Shown here: piece after piece, positions 1 to 8,536 of the stretch
Layout: every line of letters starts with the position of its first letter
Position numbering within the stretch: position 1 is the stretch's first letter
Assembly: GCA_964350445.1 (NCBI GenBank)
Contig: CAYGKA010000010.1
Span: forward strand, 44,604-108,603
DNA: 64,000 bases
Source: Hwanghaeella sp964350445
GTDB taxonomy: Bacteria > Pseudomonadota > Alphaproteobacteria > UBA8366 > Aestuariispiraceae
Reading direction: 5' to 3'
Made by a program: the position numbers and the translations under genes
Notes under the pieces: generated by a model
Told to the model about the DNA's origin: nothing
The model's database searches: none
Seen by the model: the letters and a program-made list of their open reading frames with translations, nothing else

Positions 1-452
1 CGCGTCATGAGCCGCGGCGACACCGCCGACCCGAAGACCCCGGGCTCGACCGGCGCCAATGACGCGGCGAGATCGGCCCCGCCGGCCAGATCCGCCCGGC
101 CGTAAAGCGGATAGGCGGAATCGACGGCCTTCAGCTCGACCAGCCTGCGCGATGCACCGTCCTCACGCACCGCCATGGACCGCATCCGGACCGTTTCAGA
201 CAGGCGCGCGCTGTTTCGCTTCAGCCAATCGAACTGGTCCTCCGTCGCGCGGATATGGGTGAGGCGTAGATCGACCTCCCCGCCCAGCAGAACGCGTGCG
301 TCCTGACGCAAGCCTTCGACGATCGCGGTGGAGACGGACCCGACCCCGGCGATGGCCGCAACCCCCATGGCCAGACAGGCAAGGAAGATGCGGAAACCTT
401 TCAAACCGGCGCGCATTTCCCGTCGGGCATAGGTAAGGGCGAGAGAAAGCAT
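1..452 (-). CDS. ybbP: FtsX/YbbP-type ABC transporter permease, N-terminal part
   Basis: Reading the minus strand from the ATG at 452 gives an open frame that runs off the left window edge without a stop (about 150 residues). It begins MLSLALTYARREMRAGLKGF, followed by a hydrophobic segment at about residues 18-45 that would be the first membrane helix, then a periplasmic-type domain. This matches the start of the large MacB/FtsX-like permease that accompanies YbbA. The start lies 22 bp beyond the stop of the ATPase gene, and with the divergent esterase the order matches the E. coli tesA-ybbA-ybbP locus. The C-terminal helices are outside the window. The substrate is unknown. Confidence 0.85.
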   Translation of the reverse strand, partial: MLSLALTYARREMRAGLKGFRIFLACLAMGVAAIAGVGSVSTAIVEGLRQDARVLLGGEVDLRLTHIRATEDQFDWLKRNSARLSETVRMRSMAVREDGASRRLVELKAVDSAYPLYGRADLAGGADLAASLAPVEPGVFGSAVSPRLMT

Positions 453-474
453 GTTTGGATTCCTCTCCTGTCGG

Positions 475-1224
475 TTATTCGGCGGCCTGGCGCGCGTCTC
501 CGCCGGAAAGCGAGTCTTCCTCGATCAACCCATCCGCAAGCCGGACAACACGGCGGCACCGTTTGGCCAGCGCCGGGTCATGGGTGATCAGCATCAGGGT
601 CACGTCCTTGTGGTCGGACATTTCGAACATTAAGTCGATGACCTGCTGGCCGGTGCCCGCATCCAGGTTGCCGGTCGGCTCATCCGCCAGGATCAACCTG
701 GGTTCGGCGGCGAAGGCGCGGGCAAGCGCGACGCGTTGCTGCTCCCCGCCCGAAAGCTGACCCGGATAGTGGGTCAGCCGATGGTCCAGGCCGACCCGTT
801 CCAACAGCGCGCGGGCCCGGTCGAACGCATCGCTCCGGCCCGCCAATTCAAGGGGAATAGCCACATTCTCCACTGCATTCATGGTCGGCACGAGGTGGAA
901 ACTTTGAAAGACGATGCCAAGATTGTCGCGCCGGAACAGCGCCAGTTGGTCTTCGCTGAGCTTGGTAAAGTCCTTGCCCCCGATCATCACCTGCCCGCCG
1001 GTTGCCCGTTCCAGACCGGCGATGACCATCAACATGGAGGTTTTCCCGGAACCGGACGGCCCGACGATGCTGACCGTCTCACCGGCTGCGACGGTCAGGT
1101 CTATTCCGCGCAAGATGTTGACCTCGCCGGCCGCCGACCCAAGTGTAAGGCTCAGATCCTTGAGCGCGATGATCGCGTCGCGGGGCTGTGCCGAGATCGG
1201 GTCGTCGGTTTCGGTTCGGGGCAT
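475..1224 (-). CDS. ybbA: ABC transporter ATP-binding protein, YbbA/LolD-like
   Basis: This is the nucleotide-binding subunit of an FtsX-type exporter or lipid-handling ABC system, with the permease directly downstream. Walker A GPSGSGKTS, the signature LSGGEQQRVALARA, Walker B LILADEPTGNLD and the switch histidine in THD are all present. The ATG at 1224 (MPRTETDD) gives 249 residues, the family's usual length. A second ATG at 1233 is equally possible. The longer frame reaching 1308 would overlap the divergent esterase start and adds only arginine-rich sequence, so I discount it. The ATPase and permease probably form one transcript. The substrate is unproven; E. coli homologues are linked to the TesA esterase by position only. 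Confidence 0.9.
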   Translation of the reverse strand: MPRTETDDPISAQPRDAIIALKDLSLTLGSAAGEVNILRGIDLTVAAGETVSIVGPSGSGKTSMLMVIAGLERATGGQVMIGGKDFTKLSEDQLALFRRDNLGIVFQSFHLVPTMNAVENVAIPLELAGRSDAFDRARALLERVGLDHRLTHYPGQLSGGEQQRVALARAFAAEPRLILADEPTGNLDAGTGQQVIDLMFEMSDHKDVTLMLITHDPALAKRCRRVVRLADGLIEEDSLSGGDARQAAE

Positions 1225-1306
1225 GGCAAACATCCGGAGTGTTGTAGTGAAATTTACGCCATCAACCGGTCTTCGGACCACTCTTCGGGTCCTGCGGCAC
1301 CGCAGC

Positions 1307-1975
1307 ATGGATCACAGTCGATATGGCCGCACGCGCCGCCAGTTCAACCGGTTGGCCGCTGTTTTCGTGTTTATGGCCAGTCTTTTATCCGCCGCCCAAC
1401 TCGCCGCGGCCCGCGACGAGCCGGTTATCCTGGCCTTTGGCGACAGCTTGACCGCCGGATATGGCTTGTCGCAAGCGGACAGTTTCCCCGCCCAGCTTTC
1501 CCGCGCGCTTGCCGCCGCTGGTCATCCGGCGACGGTCATAAATGCCGGGGTTTCGGGCGATACCAGCGCCGGTGGTGCAAACCGGATCGATTGGGCCCTC
1601 GCCGACGAACCGGACCTTGTGATCCTGGAACTCGGCGCGAATGACGGGTTGCGCGGTTTCGAGCCTTCTCAAACGCGGAAGAACCTGGATGTGATCCTCC
1701 AGAAATCCCTCGCTTCCGGCGCAAATGTCCTGTTCACCGGCATGCTGGCGCCGCGCAACCTGGGCACGGAATATGGGGAGGAATTCGATGCCGTCTTTCC
1801 AGATTTGGCGGAAAAATACCCGGATGCCGTCTTCTACCCTTTCTTCCTGGAAGGGGTGGCCGCCGATCCGGGCCTGAACCAGGACGACGGCATTCACCCG
1901 AATGCCGACGGGGTCGCGGTCATCGTCGATCGTATCCTTCCGGCAGTTCTAAAGGCCCTGAACCAAAGCTCCTAG
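1307..1975 (+). CDS. tesA: TesA-type SGNH arylesterase/lysophospholipase, exported
   Basis: This is a periplasmic GDSL/SGNH hydrolase of 222 residues acting on acyl esters or thioesters. An N-terminal signal peptide (arginines, then hydrophobic residues 16-34, cleavage near AAA/RD) precedes block I, FGDSLTAGYG, with nucleophile Ser47. Block II Gly is in GVSGDT, block III is GAND with Asn112, and block V is DGIH with Asp194 and His197. The ATG at 1307 is preferred because it gives a normal signal peptide; the frame stays open further upstream but there it overlaps the divergent ABC gene. It is divergent from ybbA, so the two promoters must share about 80 bp. Confidence 0.92.
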   Translation: MDHSRYGRTRRQFNRLAAVFVFMASLLSAAQLAAARDEPVILAFGDSLTAGYGLSQADSFPAQLSRALAAAGHPATVINAGVSGDTSAGGANRIDWALADEPDLVILELGANDGLRGFEPSQTRKNLDVILQKSLASGANVLFTGMLAPRNLGTEYGEEFDAVFPDLAEKYPDAVFYPFFLEGVAADPGLNQDDGIHPNADGVAVIVDRILPAVLKALNQSS

Positions 1976-2053
1976 TGTTGGGGCGATCCGGCGACTATAA
2001 AACCCGACCCGACAAGCCTGGAAACATAGAACGCGGGGGCTACCTTACCTGCC

Positions 2054-3208
2054 ATGACCGATGATGCCCCGCAAACCTTCCCCGGGACCTTTCGCTACGG
2101 CGTGGCGAAACGCGACGATTGGCGCAACGCCCTTGCCGATATCCTCGTGCAACTGGGCCCTGTCGATGCGCAGCATCGGTTGGGCGTCATCTATCTGACC
2201 GAACATTTTCAAAAGGACCTCGCCGAGATCGAGGTTTTTTTGCGTCAAACCACCGGCGTTCCGCACTGGGTCGGTGCGGTGGGCTACGGAATTTGCGCGG
2301 GCCGCACCGAAATTTTCGGGGAACCCGCCGCCGCCGTCCTCTTGATGCCCATCCCCGAGGAAGCCTTTCGCGTGTTCAGCGTCAAGAACGGATGCGGTGA
2401 TTGCATTCAGGACGTTATCGACGCCAACACGGATTGGATCGACGCCGCCATGTTGCCGCTGATCCTGACTCATGGCGACCCGACCATGGGCGATCTGCCC
2501 AACCACCTGAAATGTCTTGCCGGGCGAAGCGGCGGCTATCTGTTCGGCGGTCTTAACGCCAGTCCGGGCACATGCGCCCAAATCGCCGACGGCGTCACCG
2601 GGAAATTGAGCGGCGTGATGCTGAACCCCAGCCACGTGGCCATGCAGACGGGCCTGAGTCAGGGCTGTTGCCCCATCGGCGAATGCCACCAGGTTACCGC
2701 GGCGGAAGGCCACGTTATTTTTTCCCTGGACGGCGAACCTGCCTTGGAAGTCCTGAAAAGGGATATCGGGCCGGACCTTGCAAGCGACCTGCAGCAGATT
2801 TCAGGTCACATCTTCACCGCATTGCCGGTTCGGGGCTCCGATACCGGTGACTATCTGGTCCGAAACCTGATCGGTATCGACCTGAACCACGAAATTATCG
2901 CCATCGGCGAGTCGGTTGCCACCGGCGATGATCTGATGTTCTGCAAGCGCGATCCGCAAACCGCCGTCGAGGATATGGAGCGGATGCTGATGGACCTGAA
3001 AAGGCGGGCCGGCGGCAAGGCGATCCGCGGCGGCATCTATATCTCCTGCGCCGCCCGCGGCCCCAATCAATTTTCCCGCAGCAATACCGAGATGGATTTG
3101 ATTGAACGCCACCTGGGATCGTTCCCCGTCATCGGCTTTTTCGCCAATGGCGAAATCAACAGCGACAGGCTGTACGGATACACCGGGGTTCTGGCTATCT
3201 TCCTGTAA
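2054..3208 (+). CDS. FIST domain signal-input protein
   Basis: The 384-residue soluble protein has the two-part FIST architecture. The FIST_N half (about residues 30-200) contains LGVIYLTEHF, WVGAVGYGICAG and YLFGGLNAS. The FIST_C half (about 215-375) contains CCPIGECHQVT and ends with GFFANGEIN and YTGVLAIFL, typical of the family. FIST proteins are sensory modules often tied to chemotaxis or two-component systems and thought to bind small ligands such as amino acids. Here no kinase or regulator is adjacent, so the output partner is unknown. Several cysteines (the CCPIGEC cluster) may bind metal or sense redox, which is inference. It starts 79 bp after tesA and may be transcribed separately. 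Confidence 0.85.
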   Translation: MTDDAPQTFPGTFRYGVAKRDDWRNALADILVQLGPVDAQHRLGVIYLTEHFQKDLAEIEVFLRQTTGVPHWVGAVGYGICAGRTEIFGEPAAAVLLMPIPEEAFRVFSVKNGCGDCIQDVIDANTDWIDAAMLPLILTHGDPTMGDLPNHLKCLAGRSGGYLFGGLNASPGTCAQIADGVTGKLSGVMLNPSHVAMQTGLSQGCCPIGECHQVTAAEGHVIFSLDGEPALEVLKRDIGPDLASDLQQISGHIFTALPVRGSDTGDYLVRNLIGIDLNHEIIAIGESVATGDDLMFCKRDPQTAVEDMERMLMDLKRRAGGKAIRGGIYISCAARGPNQFSRSNTEMDLIERHLGSFPVIGFFANGEINSDRLYGYTGVLAIFL

Positions 3209-3233
3209 GGTTCCGCGTCGGAAGCCCGCGGGG

Positions 3234-4121
3234 CTAGATGCCGAAACGGTGTAGTTTCTTCTTCAAGGTCCCAAGGCGCCTGCGGACATAGTTGCCCCAG
3301 GTCTGCCCATATCGCGCCTGCAAAGAGCCGCGGTCGACCTTGTCGAAGCCGTAACCCATGGCCTCGGCCAGGGCGACGACCTGCGGATGTTTGAGGATGA
3401 GATCCCAATCCGGAACCGTGTCGGCATAGCGCTGATAGTAATCCACCTTCCGTCCGGCGGCATCCTCGCCGGAAACACGTTTCGGCAGGTTCAGGAACGC
3501 ATGCAGGGCGGTGAACGCCTCTTCGTCCCCGGCGAACAAATCCTCGGATCGCAGTTGCAGGAAATTCTCCTCGCCGACCAAATCGCGAAGGTCCGGGGCC
3601 GAGGCATGCAACTCATACCATTGCAGCAGACACCTTTCATAAGGCGTCCATGACCGCCAATCATTCTTGTTCGGTTTCCAACGACATCCGGGCGCCATCG
3701 GGTCGAGCTGCCTGCTCAAGGCATCGTCGTTTTCAGCAACGGGTGTCGCATGCATGCCCTGCGCCGCTAGGGACATGGCGTTGTGCACCGGATTGCGGGT
3801 CAATTGCAGGACGCGCACGCGGCCGGGAAATCTGTCTTCCGCATAGGTGACGAGCCTGCTCGACGGCCAACCCGTCTCAATATAGGGGCCTTTTCTCAGC
3901 GCTCTTTCGATGAAGTCGAAGTGATGCCGAACCGGCGTCACCTCCTCCACGCGACCGCGATCATAGGGAAGATTGTGGATATCCCTGGCGCGGAAACCCG
4001 GCAGGGACGGCTCGTGATCTGCGGTAATGATGTCACTGTAACTGCGTTGGAGATAATCGGTGAGCCATTGAGTTCCCGAGCGCCCCGCAGACAAGACGAA
4101 GTATGCATAGTTCTCAAGCAT
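3234..4121 (-). CDS. Sulfotransferase-like P-loop protein
   Basis: The 295-residue protein begins with a nucleotide (PAPS) phosphate-binding loop, LSAGRSGTQWL (about residues 10-20). A second conserved block, LQLTRNPVHNAMSL (near residue 105), is where sulfotransferases bind the 3'-phosphate through the Arg and Ser. The C-terminus is strongly basic (KKKLHRF). These features fit the sulfotransferase fold. The acceptor cannot be deduced, and no polysaccharide or lipid genes lie next to it. It is convergent with the FIST gene (25 bp between stops) and divergent from the aldo/keto reductase. Some proteins with this fold are not catalytic, so the activity is an inference from motifs. Confidence 0.75.
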   Translation of the reverse strand: MLENYAYFVLSAGRSGTQWLTDYLQRSYSDIITADHEPSLPGFRARDIHNLPYDRGRVEEVTPVRHHFDFIERALRKGPYIETGWPSSRLVTYAEDRFPGRVRVLQLTRNPVHNAMSLAAQGMHATPVAENDDALSRQLDPMAPGCRWKPNKNDWRSWTPYERCLLQWYELHASAPDLRDLVGEENFLQLRSEDLFAGDEEAFTALHAFLNLPKRVSGEDAAGRKVDYYQRYADTVPDWDLILKHPQVVALAEAMGYGFDKVDRGSLQARYGQTWGNYVRRRLGTLKKKLHRFGI

Positions 4122-4365
4122 CGTCTTTGCTCAAGGTCTTTCCGCCGATAGGCCACCGTGAGACCGAGCGGCCTGTACCAGCAAATGTGTTGGCCAAGTC
4201 TGGACCGCTGGTCGGTTATCCACCGTCCGTCATACCTTATTCTCAAGCACTGCAACAAGGGGTAGCGGTTTTTCACCGCCGCAATGGTTTGCGGAACGGC
4301 CGCGTATGGTTATCATTCACCTCCTTCCGTACTACCCAATTCCATCACAAGACAGGAACGACCCC

Positions 4366-5424
4366 ATGGAGATGCGCGCCCTCGGCACGACAGGCCTATC
4401 CGTCAGCAAGATCTGCCTCGGCACCATGACATGGGGCAAGCAGAACACCGAAGCGGAAGGCCATGCGCAAATGGACTATGCGCTGGAGCACGGCGTAAAT
4501 TTCTGGGACACGGCGGAAATGTACTCCACGCCGGTGACCGAGGAAACTTTCGGCAGGACCGAGGAGATCATGGGCTCCTGGTTCGCGAAAACCGGCAAAC
4601 GCGACCAGGTGATTCTCGCCACCAAGATCATCGGGCGTACGAGCCGATTCCCCTGGGTGCGGCCCCATCTGCACAAGGACGAGGCCCGCCTGGACCGAAA
4701 GTCCATCCTGGAGGCCTGCGACACCAGCCTGAAGCGCCTGCAAACGGATTACATCGACCTGTATCAACTGCATTGGCCCGAACGGAAGACCAATACGTTC
4801 GGAAACCTGAACTACGAGCACGACCCGGAAGACGACCCGATCCCGTTGGAGGAAAGCCTGTCCGCGCTCGCCGAACTGGTGAAGGCGGGCAAGGTCAGAC
4901 ATATCGGCGTTTCCAATGAAACGCCTTGGGGCGTGATGGAGATGCTGAAACTTCACGAGACGAAAGGCCTGCCGCGAGTCCAATCGGTGCAGAACGTCTA
5001 CAATCTTTTGCTGCGCAACTACGAGGTCGGCATGGCAGAAGTCTCCATCCGCGCCAAATGCGGCCTGCTCGCCTATTCGCCGCTCGCCATGGGCGCGTTG
5101 AGCGGCAAGTACCTGGACGGCGCCCGGCCGGACGGACGGCGCTTGACGCTTTTCCCCGATTATTTCCCACGCTACCTGAAACCGCGCGCGCTGGAAGAGA
5201 CGGCAAAATACGTTGCCGTCGCGAAGAAACATGAGTTGGATCCGGCGGAAATGGCGTTGGCCTTCGTCAACGACCGGCCGTTCCTGACATCCAATATCAT
5301 TGGCGCCACATCGGTAGAACAGTTGGCTTCCTGCATCCGCTCGGCGGCGTTGACGCTATCCGAAGAAGTCCTGGCGGAGATCGAGGCGCTTCACCGGGCC
5401 ACGCCGGTTCCGACCTCGGAATAA
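4366..5424 (+). CDS. NADP-dependent aldo/keto reductase, Tas-like
   Basis: This is a soluble oxidoreductase of 352 residues. The catalytic tetrad of the aldo/keto reductase superfamily is visible: Asp48 and Tyr53 in FWDTAEMYS, Lys87 in LATKIIG and His136 in LYQLHWPER. The N-terminal strand MEMRALGTTGLSVSKICLGT and the insert after the catalytic lysine (PWVRPHLHKDEARLDRKSI) resemble E. coli Tas. The start at 4366 is preferred over the in-frame ATG at 4306 because family members begin with this MEMRxLG strand and an AGGAA lies upstream. The physiological carbonyl substrate is unknown. Confidence 0.9.
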   Translation: MEMRALGTTGLSVSKICLGTMTWGKQNTEAEGHAQMDYALEHGVNFWDTAEMYSTPVTEETFGRTEEIMGSWFAKTGKRDQVILATKIIGRTSRFPWVRPHLHKDEARLDRKSILEACDTSLKRLQTDYIDLYQLHWPERKTNTFGNLNYEHDPEDDPIPLEESLSALAELVKAGKVRHIGVSNETPWGVMEMLKLHETKGLPRVQSVQNVYNLLLRNYEVGMAEVSIRAKCGLLAYSPLAMGALSGKYLDGARPDGRRLTLFPDYFPRYLKPRALEETAKYVAVAKKHELDPAEMALAFVNDRPFLTSNIIGATSVEQLASCIRSAALTLSEEVLAEIEALHRATPVPTSE

Positions 5425-5563
5425 GATACCGCGACGAGGGCTGCCATTCCGTTACCATTTTTTCGGTGGCGGGCAGGGGGATTTGCGGCGGCATTTTTTT
5501 GCTATGCGGGGAAATGAATCGGGGTAGGCTTATTGTCATATTCCCATGACGCGGGAGGATGAC

Positions 5564-6112
5564 ATGATCCGCCTGTTCGTTGCGTTACCTTTGCCCCTTT
5601 CCGTTCGGGACACGCTGTCGCAACTCGGCAATGGTGTTCCCGGGGCCCGATGGCTTCCACCCGAAAATTACCACCTCACCCTGCGGTTTGTCGGCAATGT
5701 CGATGAGCATGTCGCCGATGACGTCCACGACGCCCTGCTTCGGATTCAAGCGGCTGCGTTCGAGGTGAAACTGAAGGGCATCAGTTGGTTCGGCACGAAG
5801 AAGAAGGCAAGCGCCATCGTCGCCTGCGCCGAGAAATCCGACGGATTGCTCCATCTTCAACGCAAGATCGAATCAGCCTGCGTCCGCGTCGGGCTGGAAC
5901 CGGAAGAACGCAAATTCATGCCGCATGTGACGCTGGCGCGGTTGAAAGGCGCCTATGTCGAGTCGGTGGAACGTTATTGCGCCGAGCGGTCGTGGTTGAA
6001 TATCCCCGCTTTCCCGGCGGACGAATTCGTTCTGTATTCCAGCTTCCTTTCCCAATCGGGAGCAATATACACACCGGAGGCAGACTACCCTTTACGGGAA
6101 CTGGTCTGGTAG
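5564..6112 (+). CDS. thpR: RNA 2',3'-cyclic phosphodiesterase (ThpR/LigT)
   Basis: This is a small 2H phosphoesterase of 182 residues that opens 2',3'-cyclic phosphate ends on RNA. Both signature tetrapeptides are present: HLTL (His37, Thr39) and HVTL (His121, Thr123). The start MIRLFVALPLP is typical. I use the ATG at 5564 because GGGAGG at 5553-5558 sits 5 bases ahead of it; the in-frame ATG at 5546 has no such site. The gene is convergent with the fructosamine-kinase gene 54 bp away and appears to be its own transcription unit. Confidence 0.92.
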   Translation: MIRLFVALPLPLSVRDTLSQLGNGVPGARWLPPENYHLTLRFVGNVDEHVADDVHDALLRIQAAAFEVKLKGISWFGTKKKASAIVACAEKSDGLLHLQRKIESACVRVGLEPEERKFMPHVTLARLKGAYVESVERYCAERSWLNIPAFPADEFVLYSSFLSQSGAIYTPEADYPLRELVW

Positions 6113-6166
6113 ACGGCGGCGCTTGACCGGAAGCTAGGCCAAATCGGCCCCGATATCGGCGCCTCG

Positions 6167-7024
6167 CTAGGAGATGAACCGTCGGACAATGCGGGCGACT
6201 GAGCTTGCATATCCCCCGCCGAACAGGGCGGCATGCACCAATAGCGGATACAAATTGTAAAGATCGCGGCGGGCATCCAGAAAGCCGGCATAGTCGAAGG
6301 GCCGGATTTCCCGATAGGCGTCGAAGAAACTTTCCCCGAACGTGCCGAACAGCGTCGAGAAGGCGAGGTCCATCTCGGCATCGCCGTGATAGATGGCCGG
6401 ATCGATGAACCCGGTGATCGACCCACCGGAAGCGAGCACGTTGCCGGTCCACAGATCTCCGTGCAGAAGGGACGGATGGGCCGGCTCGCCGATCAGAGTG
6501 TCCAGCCGGGCGGCCAACCTCTCGACCTCTCCAAACGTCTGCTTGCTCAAACCGCCCCGCTCCATGGCCACGCGCCCCATGGCCAGCAATCGGTGATCGC
6601 GGAAAAAAGGAACCCATTGCTCGGAAACGGTATTAACTTGAACCAACGGTCCGATCCGCGTGTCTTCGTGGAACCCGTATCCGTTGCGCGGCCGCCTATG
6701 CAGCGCGGCGACATGGCCGGCCGCCTCCTTTTGCGCCTCGGCGTTCAGGATACCGTCATTCGGCACAAGCGCCATGACAAGCAGGTCTTCCGCAATCAGG
6801 TACAGATTGGGCACCGGCAAGCCGCCGTCCTCGCCAAGAGTGCGAAGCGACCGTCCTTCAATGTCCAGACGGTCGCTTTCTTGCCCCGCTTTCACGACGA
6901 TCGCACGGCCATCGGCGAGGTCGGCCCGCGTCACTTCGGCAAGACATCCTCCCGCAAGGGAAGAGTGACCGATGATCGTGGCGCCCGCGGCCTTTTCACA
7001 TCGGATTTTCTGATCCGGCGTCAC
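6167..7024 (-). CDS. Fructosamine/ribulosamine 3-kinase family protein
   Basis: The 285-residue protein has the aminoglycoside-phosphotransferase-like kinase fold of FN3K. ATP-site residues lie in IVVKAG (about residue 42), the catalytic loop HGDLWTGN has Asp190 and Asn195, and the metal-binding aspartate is Asp208 in GFIDPA. The phrase YHGDAEMDLAFSTLFG is typical of bacterial FN3K. Such enzymes phosphorylate sugar residues attached to protein amines, and the product decays spontaneously and frees the amine. Its ATG overlaps the stop of the upstream phosphatase gene by four bases, so the two are translationally coupled. Bacterial members often prefer ribulosamines or erythrulosamines over fructosamines. 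Confidence 0.9.
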   Translation of the reverse strand: MTPDQKIRCEKAAGATIIGHSSLAGGCLAEVTRADLADGRAIVVKAGQESDRLDIEGRSLRTLGEDGGLPVPNLYLIAEDLLVMALVPNDGILNAEAQKEAAGHVAALHRRPRNGYGFHEDTRIGPLVQVNTVSEQWVPFFRDHRLLAMGRVAMERGGLSKQTFGEVERLAARLDTLIGEPAHPSLLHGDLWTGNVLASGGSITGFIDPAIYHGDAEMDLAFSTLFGTFGESFFDAYREIRPFDYAGFLDARRDLYNLYPLLVHAALFGGGYASSVARIVRRFIS

Positions 7025-7491
7025 CGCACCGCGGATTTGACCTTTTCGAGCCAGGCCTCGCAGGCGGGCTCGATCAGGCTGAAGGCGAGTTCGTAGTCGC
7101 CGATATCGCCGTAATAGGGGTCCGGCACATCGGTACGGTCATCCAGATCGACAAGTTCCAGGAACATCCGAATCTTGTCCTGCGCACCTTGCGGCGCTGC
7201 GGCCATCAAATGCCCGTGGTGACCCTTGTCCATGGCCAACAGCAGGTCGAATTCGGTGTAGTCCGACATCGTCAACTGACGCGCCCGCACCCCGGAATAA
7301 TCGATTCCGTACTTCTGCATCGTCGCCTGGGCCCTGGGATCCGGTTGCTCCCCGGCGTGCCAGCCTTCCGTGCCCGCGGAATCGGTTGAGATCACGTCAC
7401 TCAATCCCGCCTCGGCGACTTTATGACGAAAAACGGCCTCCGCCGTTGGTGAGCGGCAGATATTCCCGGTGCAAACGAACAGTACCCGCAT
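7021..7491 (-). CDS. Low-molecular-weight protein tyrosine phosphatase
   Basis: This is an acid phosphatase fold of 156 residues. The P-loop CTGNICRS gives nucleophile Cys7 and Arg13, and the general-acid loop DPYYG lies near residue 119. The ATG at 7491 is preceded on the minus strand by GGGAGGGG. The longer frame to 7536 lacks such a site. It overlaps the FN3K gene by ATGA. In this family some members remove the 5-phosphate from ribulosamine-5-phosphates on proteins, which would make the substrate for the downstream kinase. An alternative role in tyrosine dephosphorylation for exopolysaccharide control is less likely, since no such genes are nearby. Confidence 0.93.
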   Translation of the reverse strand: MRVLFVCTGNICRSPTAEAVFRHKVAEAGLSDVISTDSAGTEGWHAGEQPDPRAQATMQKYGIDYSGVRARQLTMSDYTEFDLLLAMDKGHHGHLMAAAPQGAQDKIRMFLELVDLDDRTDVPDPYYGDIGDYELAFSLIEPACEAWLEKVKSAVR

Positions 7492-7570
7492 CGCATTCCC
7501 CTCCCTTCGCCGGGACGGATGCGTCCCGATTTCCATAGACTGGTACGGCGCGGTGCGGCCTTTGCCAAGC

Positions 7571-7588
7571 CGTTACCAATCGTTACCA
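7571..7588 (+). repeat. Direct repeat CGTTACCA, two copies with 10-bp period
   Basis: Two identical octamers CGTTACCA at 7571-7578 and 7581-7588 lie one helical turn apart in the gap between the phosphatase and Sir2 genes, 68 bp upstream of the Sir2 start. A near copy of the pair precedes the next gene at 8432-8449. A regulator binding one face of the helix is an inference; no matching regulator is known to me. Confidence 0.4.
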
Positions 7589-7656
7589 TGCCCGCAAAAG
7601 GGTCCCCGCCCCCTTGATTCCGGATTAGCATTTTGGGGCCTGTTGGAGGAAACGCA

Positions 7657-8388
7657 ATGTCACTTCCGGACCGTCCGGTCCCGATCGTCATTCTGACCGG
7701 TGCGGGAATATCGAAAGAATCGGGGCTGGACACCTTTCGGGATGCCGGCGGCATCTGGTCCAAGGTCCGGATCGAGGATGTCGCAACCCCCGAAGCCTTC
7801 CACCGCGATCCCGAAAAGGTTCTCGAGTTCTACAACCAGCGCCGCGCGGCGCTTCTGGATCCAAGTATCGTCCCCAATGACGCGCATAAGGCGATTGCAC
7901 GGCTGCAGCGGGACTGGCCCGAAGAGGTCATGCTGGTGACACAGAATATCGACAATCTGCACGAACGCGGCGGTGCGAAGACGGTTGTCCACATGCATGG
8001 CGAACTGCTCAAGGTGCGCTGCGAGGCCTGCGGCAATGTAAGCGAATGGCACGAGGATTTGACGGTCGATACACCGTGTTTCGTCTGCGGGTCGATCGGC
8101 ACCAAACGGCCGGACGTGGTGTGGTTCGGAGAAATGCCCCTGCATATGGACAAGATCGAATGGGCTTTGACGCATTGCGGCCTGTTCGTCTCCATCGGCA
8201 CAAGCGGCAATGTTTATCCGGCCGCCGGTTTCGTCAGCATGGCGCGCCTGCGCGGGCAGGCGCACACGGTCGAACTGAACCTTGAGCCTTCGGAAGGGTC
8301 GGCGCTGTTTCACGAATGCCGCCACGGCCCGGCGACGGATGTGGTTCCCGCCTTCGTGGACGAATTGCTGCTGCGCAACGCCGCTTGA
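7657..8388 (+). CDS. cobB: Sir2-family NAD-dependent protein deacylase
   Basis: This class III sirtuin of 243 residues removes lysine acyl groups using NAD. It contains the NAD motif GAGISKESGLDTFRD, the TQNIDNLHE motif, the catalytic His in HMHGEL, two zinc-binding CxxC pairs (CEAC and CFVC) and the second NAD motif GTSGNVYPAAGF. Tyr59 and Arg62 (YNQR) match the Tyr-x-x-Arg pair that lets SIRT5/CobB enzymes accept succinyl or malonyl groups, so it may be a desuccinylase. The ATG at 7657 follows GGAGGA at 7645-7650, which decides it over the frame start at 7633. It is divergent from the deglycation pair. Confidence 0.93.
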   Translation: MSLPDRPVPIVILTGAGISKESGLDTFRDAGGIWSKVRIEDVATPEAFHRDPEKVLEFYNQRRAALLDPSIVPNDAHKAIARLQRDWPEEVMLVTQNIDNLHERGGAKTVVHMHGELLKVRCEACGNVSEWHEDLTVDTPCFVCGSIGTKRPDVVWFGEMPLHMDKIEWALTHCGLFVSIGTSGNVYPAAGFVSMARLRGQAHTVELNLEPSEGSALFHECRHGPATDVVPAFVDELLLRNAA

Positions 8389-8431
8389 GCAATGGTGGCT
8401 CTGTAGCGCGCCACTGGCATTGTCCCCGAAT

Positions 8432-8449
8432 CGTTACGAAACGTTACCA
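8432..8449 (+). repeat. Direct repeat CGTTACGA/CGTTACCA with 10-bp period
   Basis: CGTTACGA (8432-8439) and CGTTACCA (8442-8449) repeat the element found before the Sir2 gene, 87 bp upstream of the glycosylase-family gene. A single CGTTACCA is also found at 5450-5457 before thpR. The function is unknown. Confidence 0.4.
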
Positions 8450-8536
8450 CGTTTCTTGTGCATAAACGGGTCGGAGAGCGCTAGAAGAAACACATCGAGT
8501 TGTTAGCCGATGCTGGTTTGAACCCGGGACATTCCC

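Noticed and set aside
8508..8535. tRNA-like string with GGTTTGAACCCGGGAC
   Set aside because: It resembles a T-loop arm, but no acceptor stem or anticodon arm can be drawn around it.
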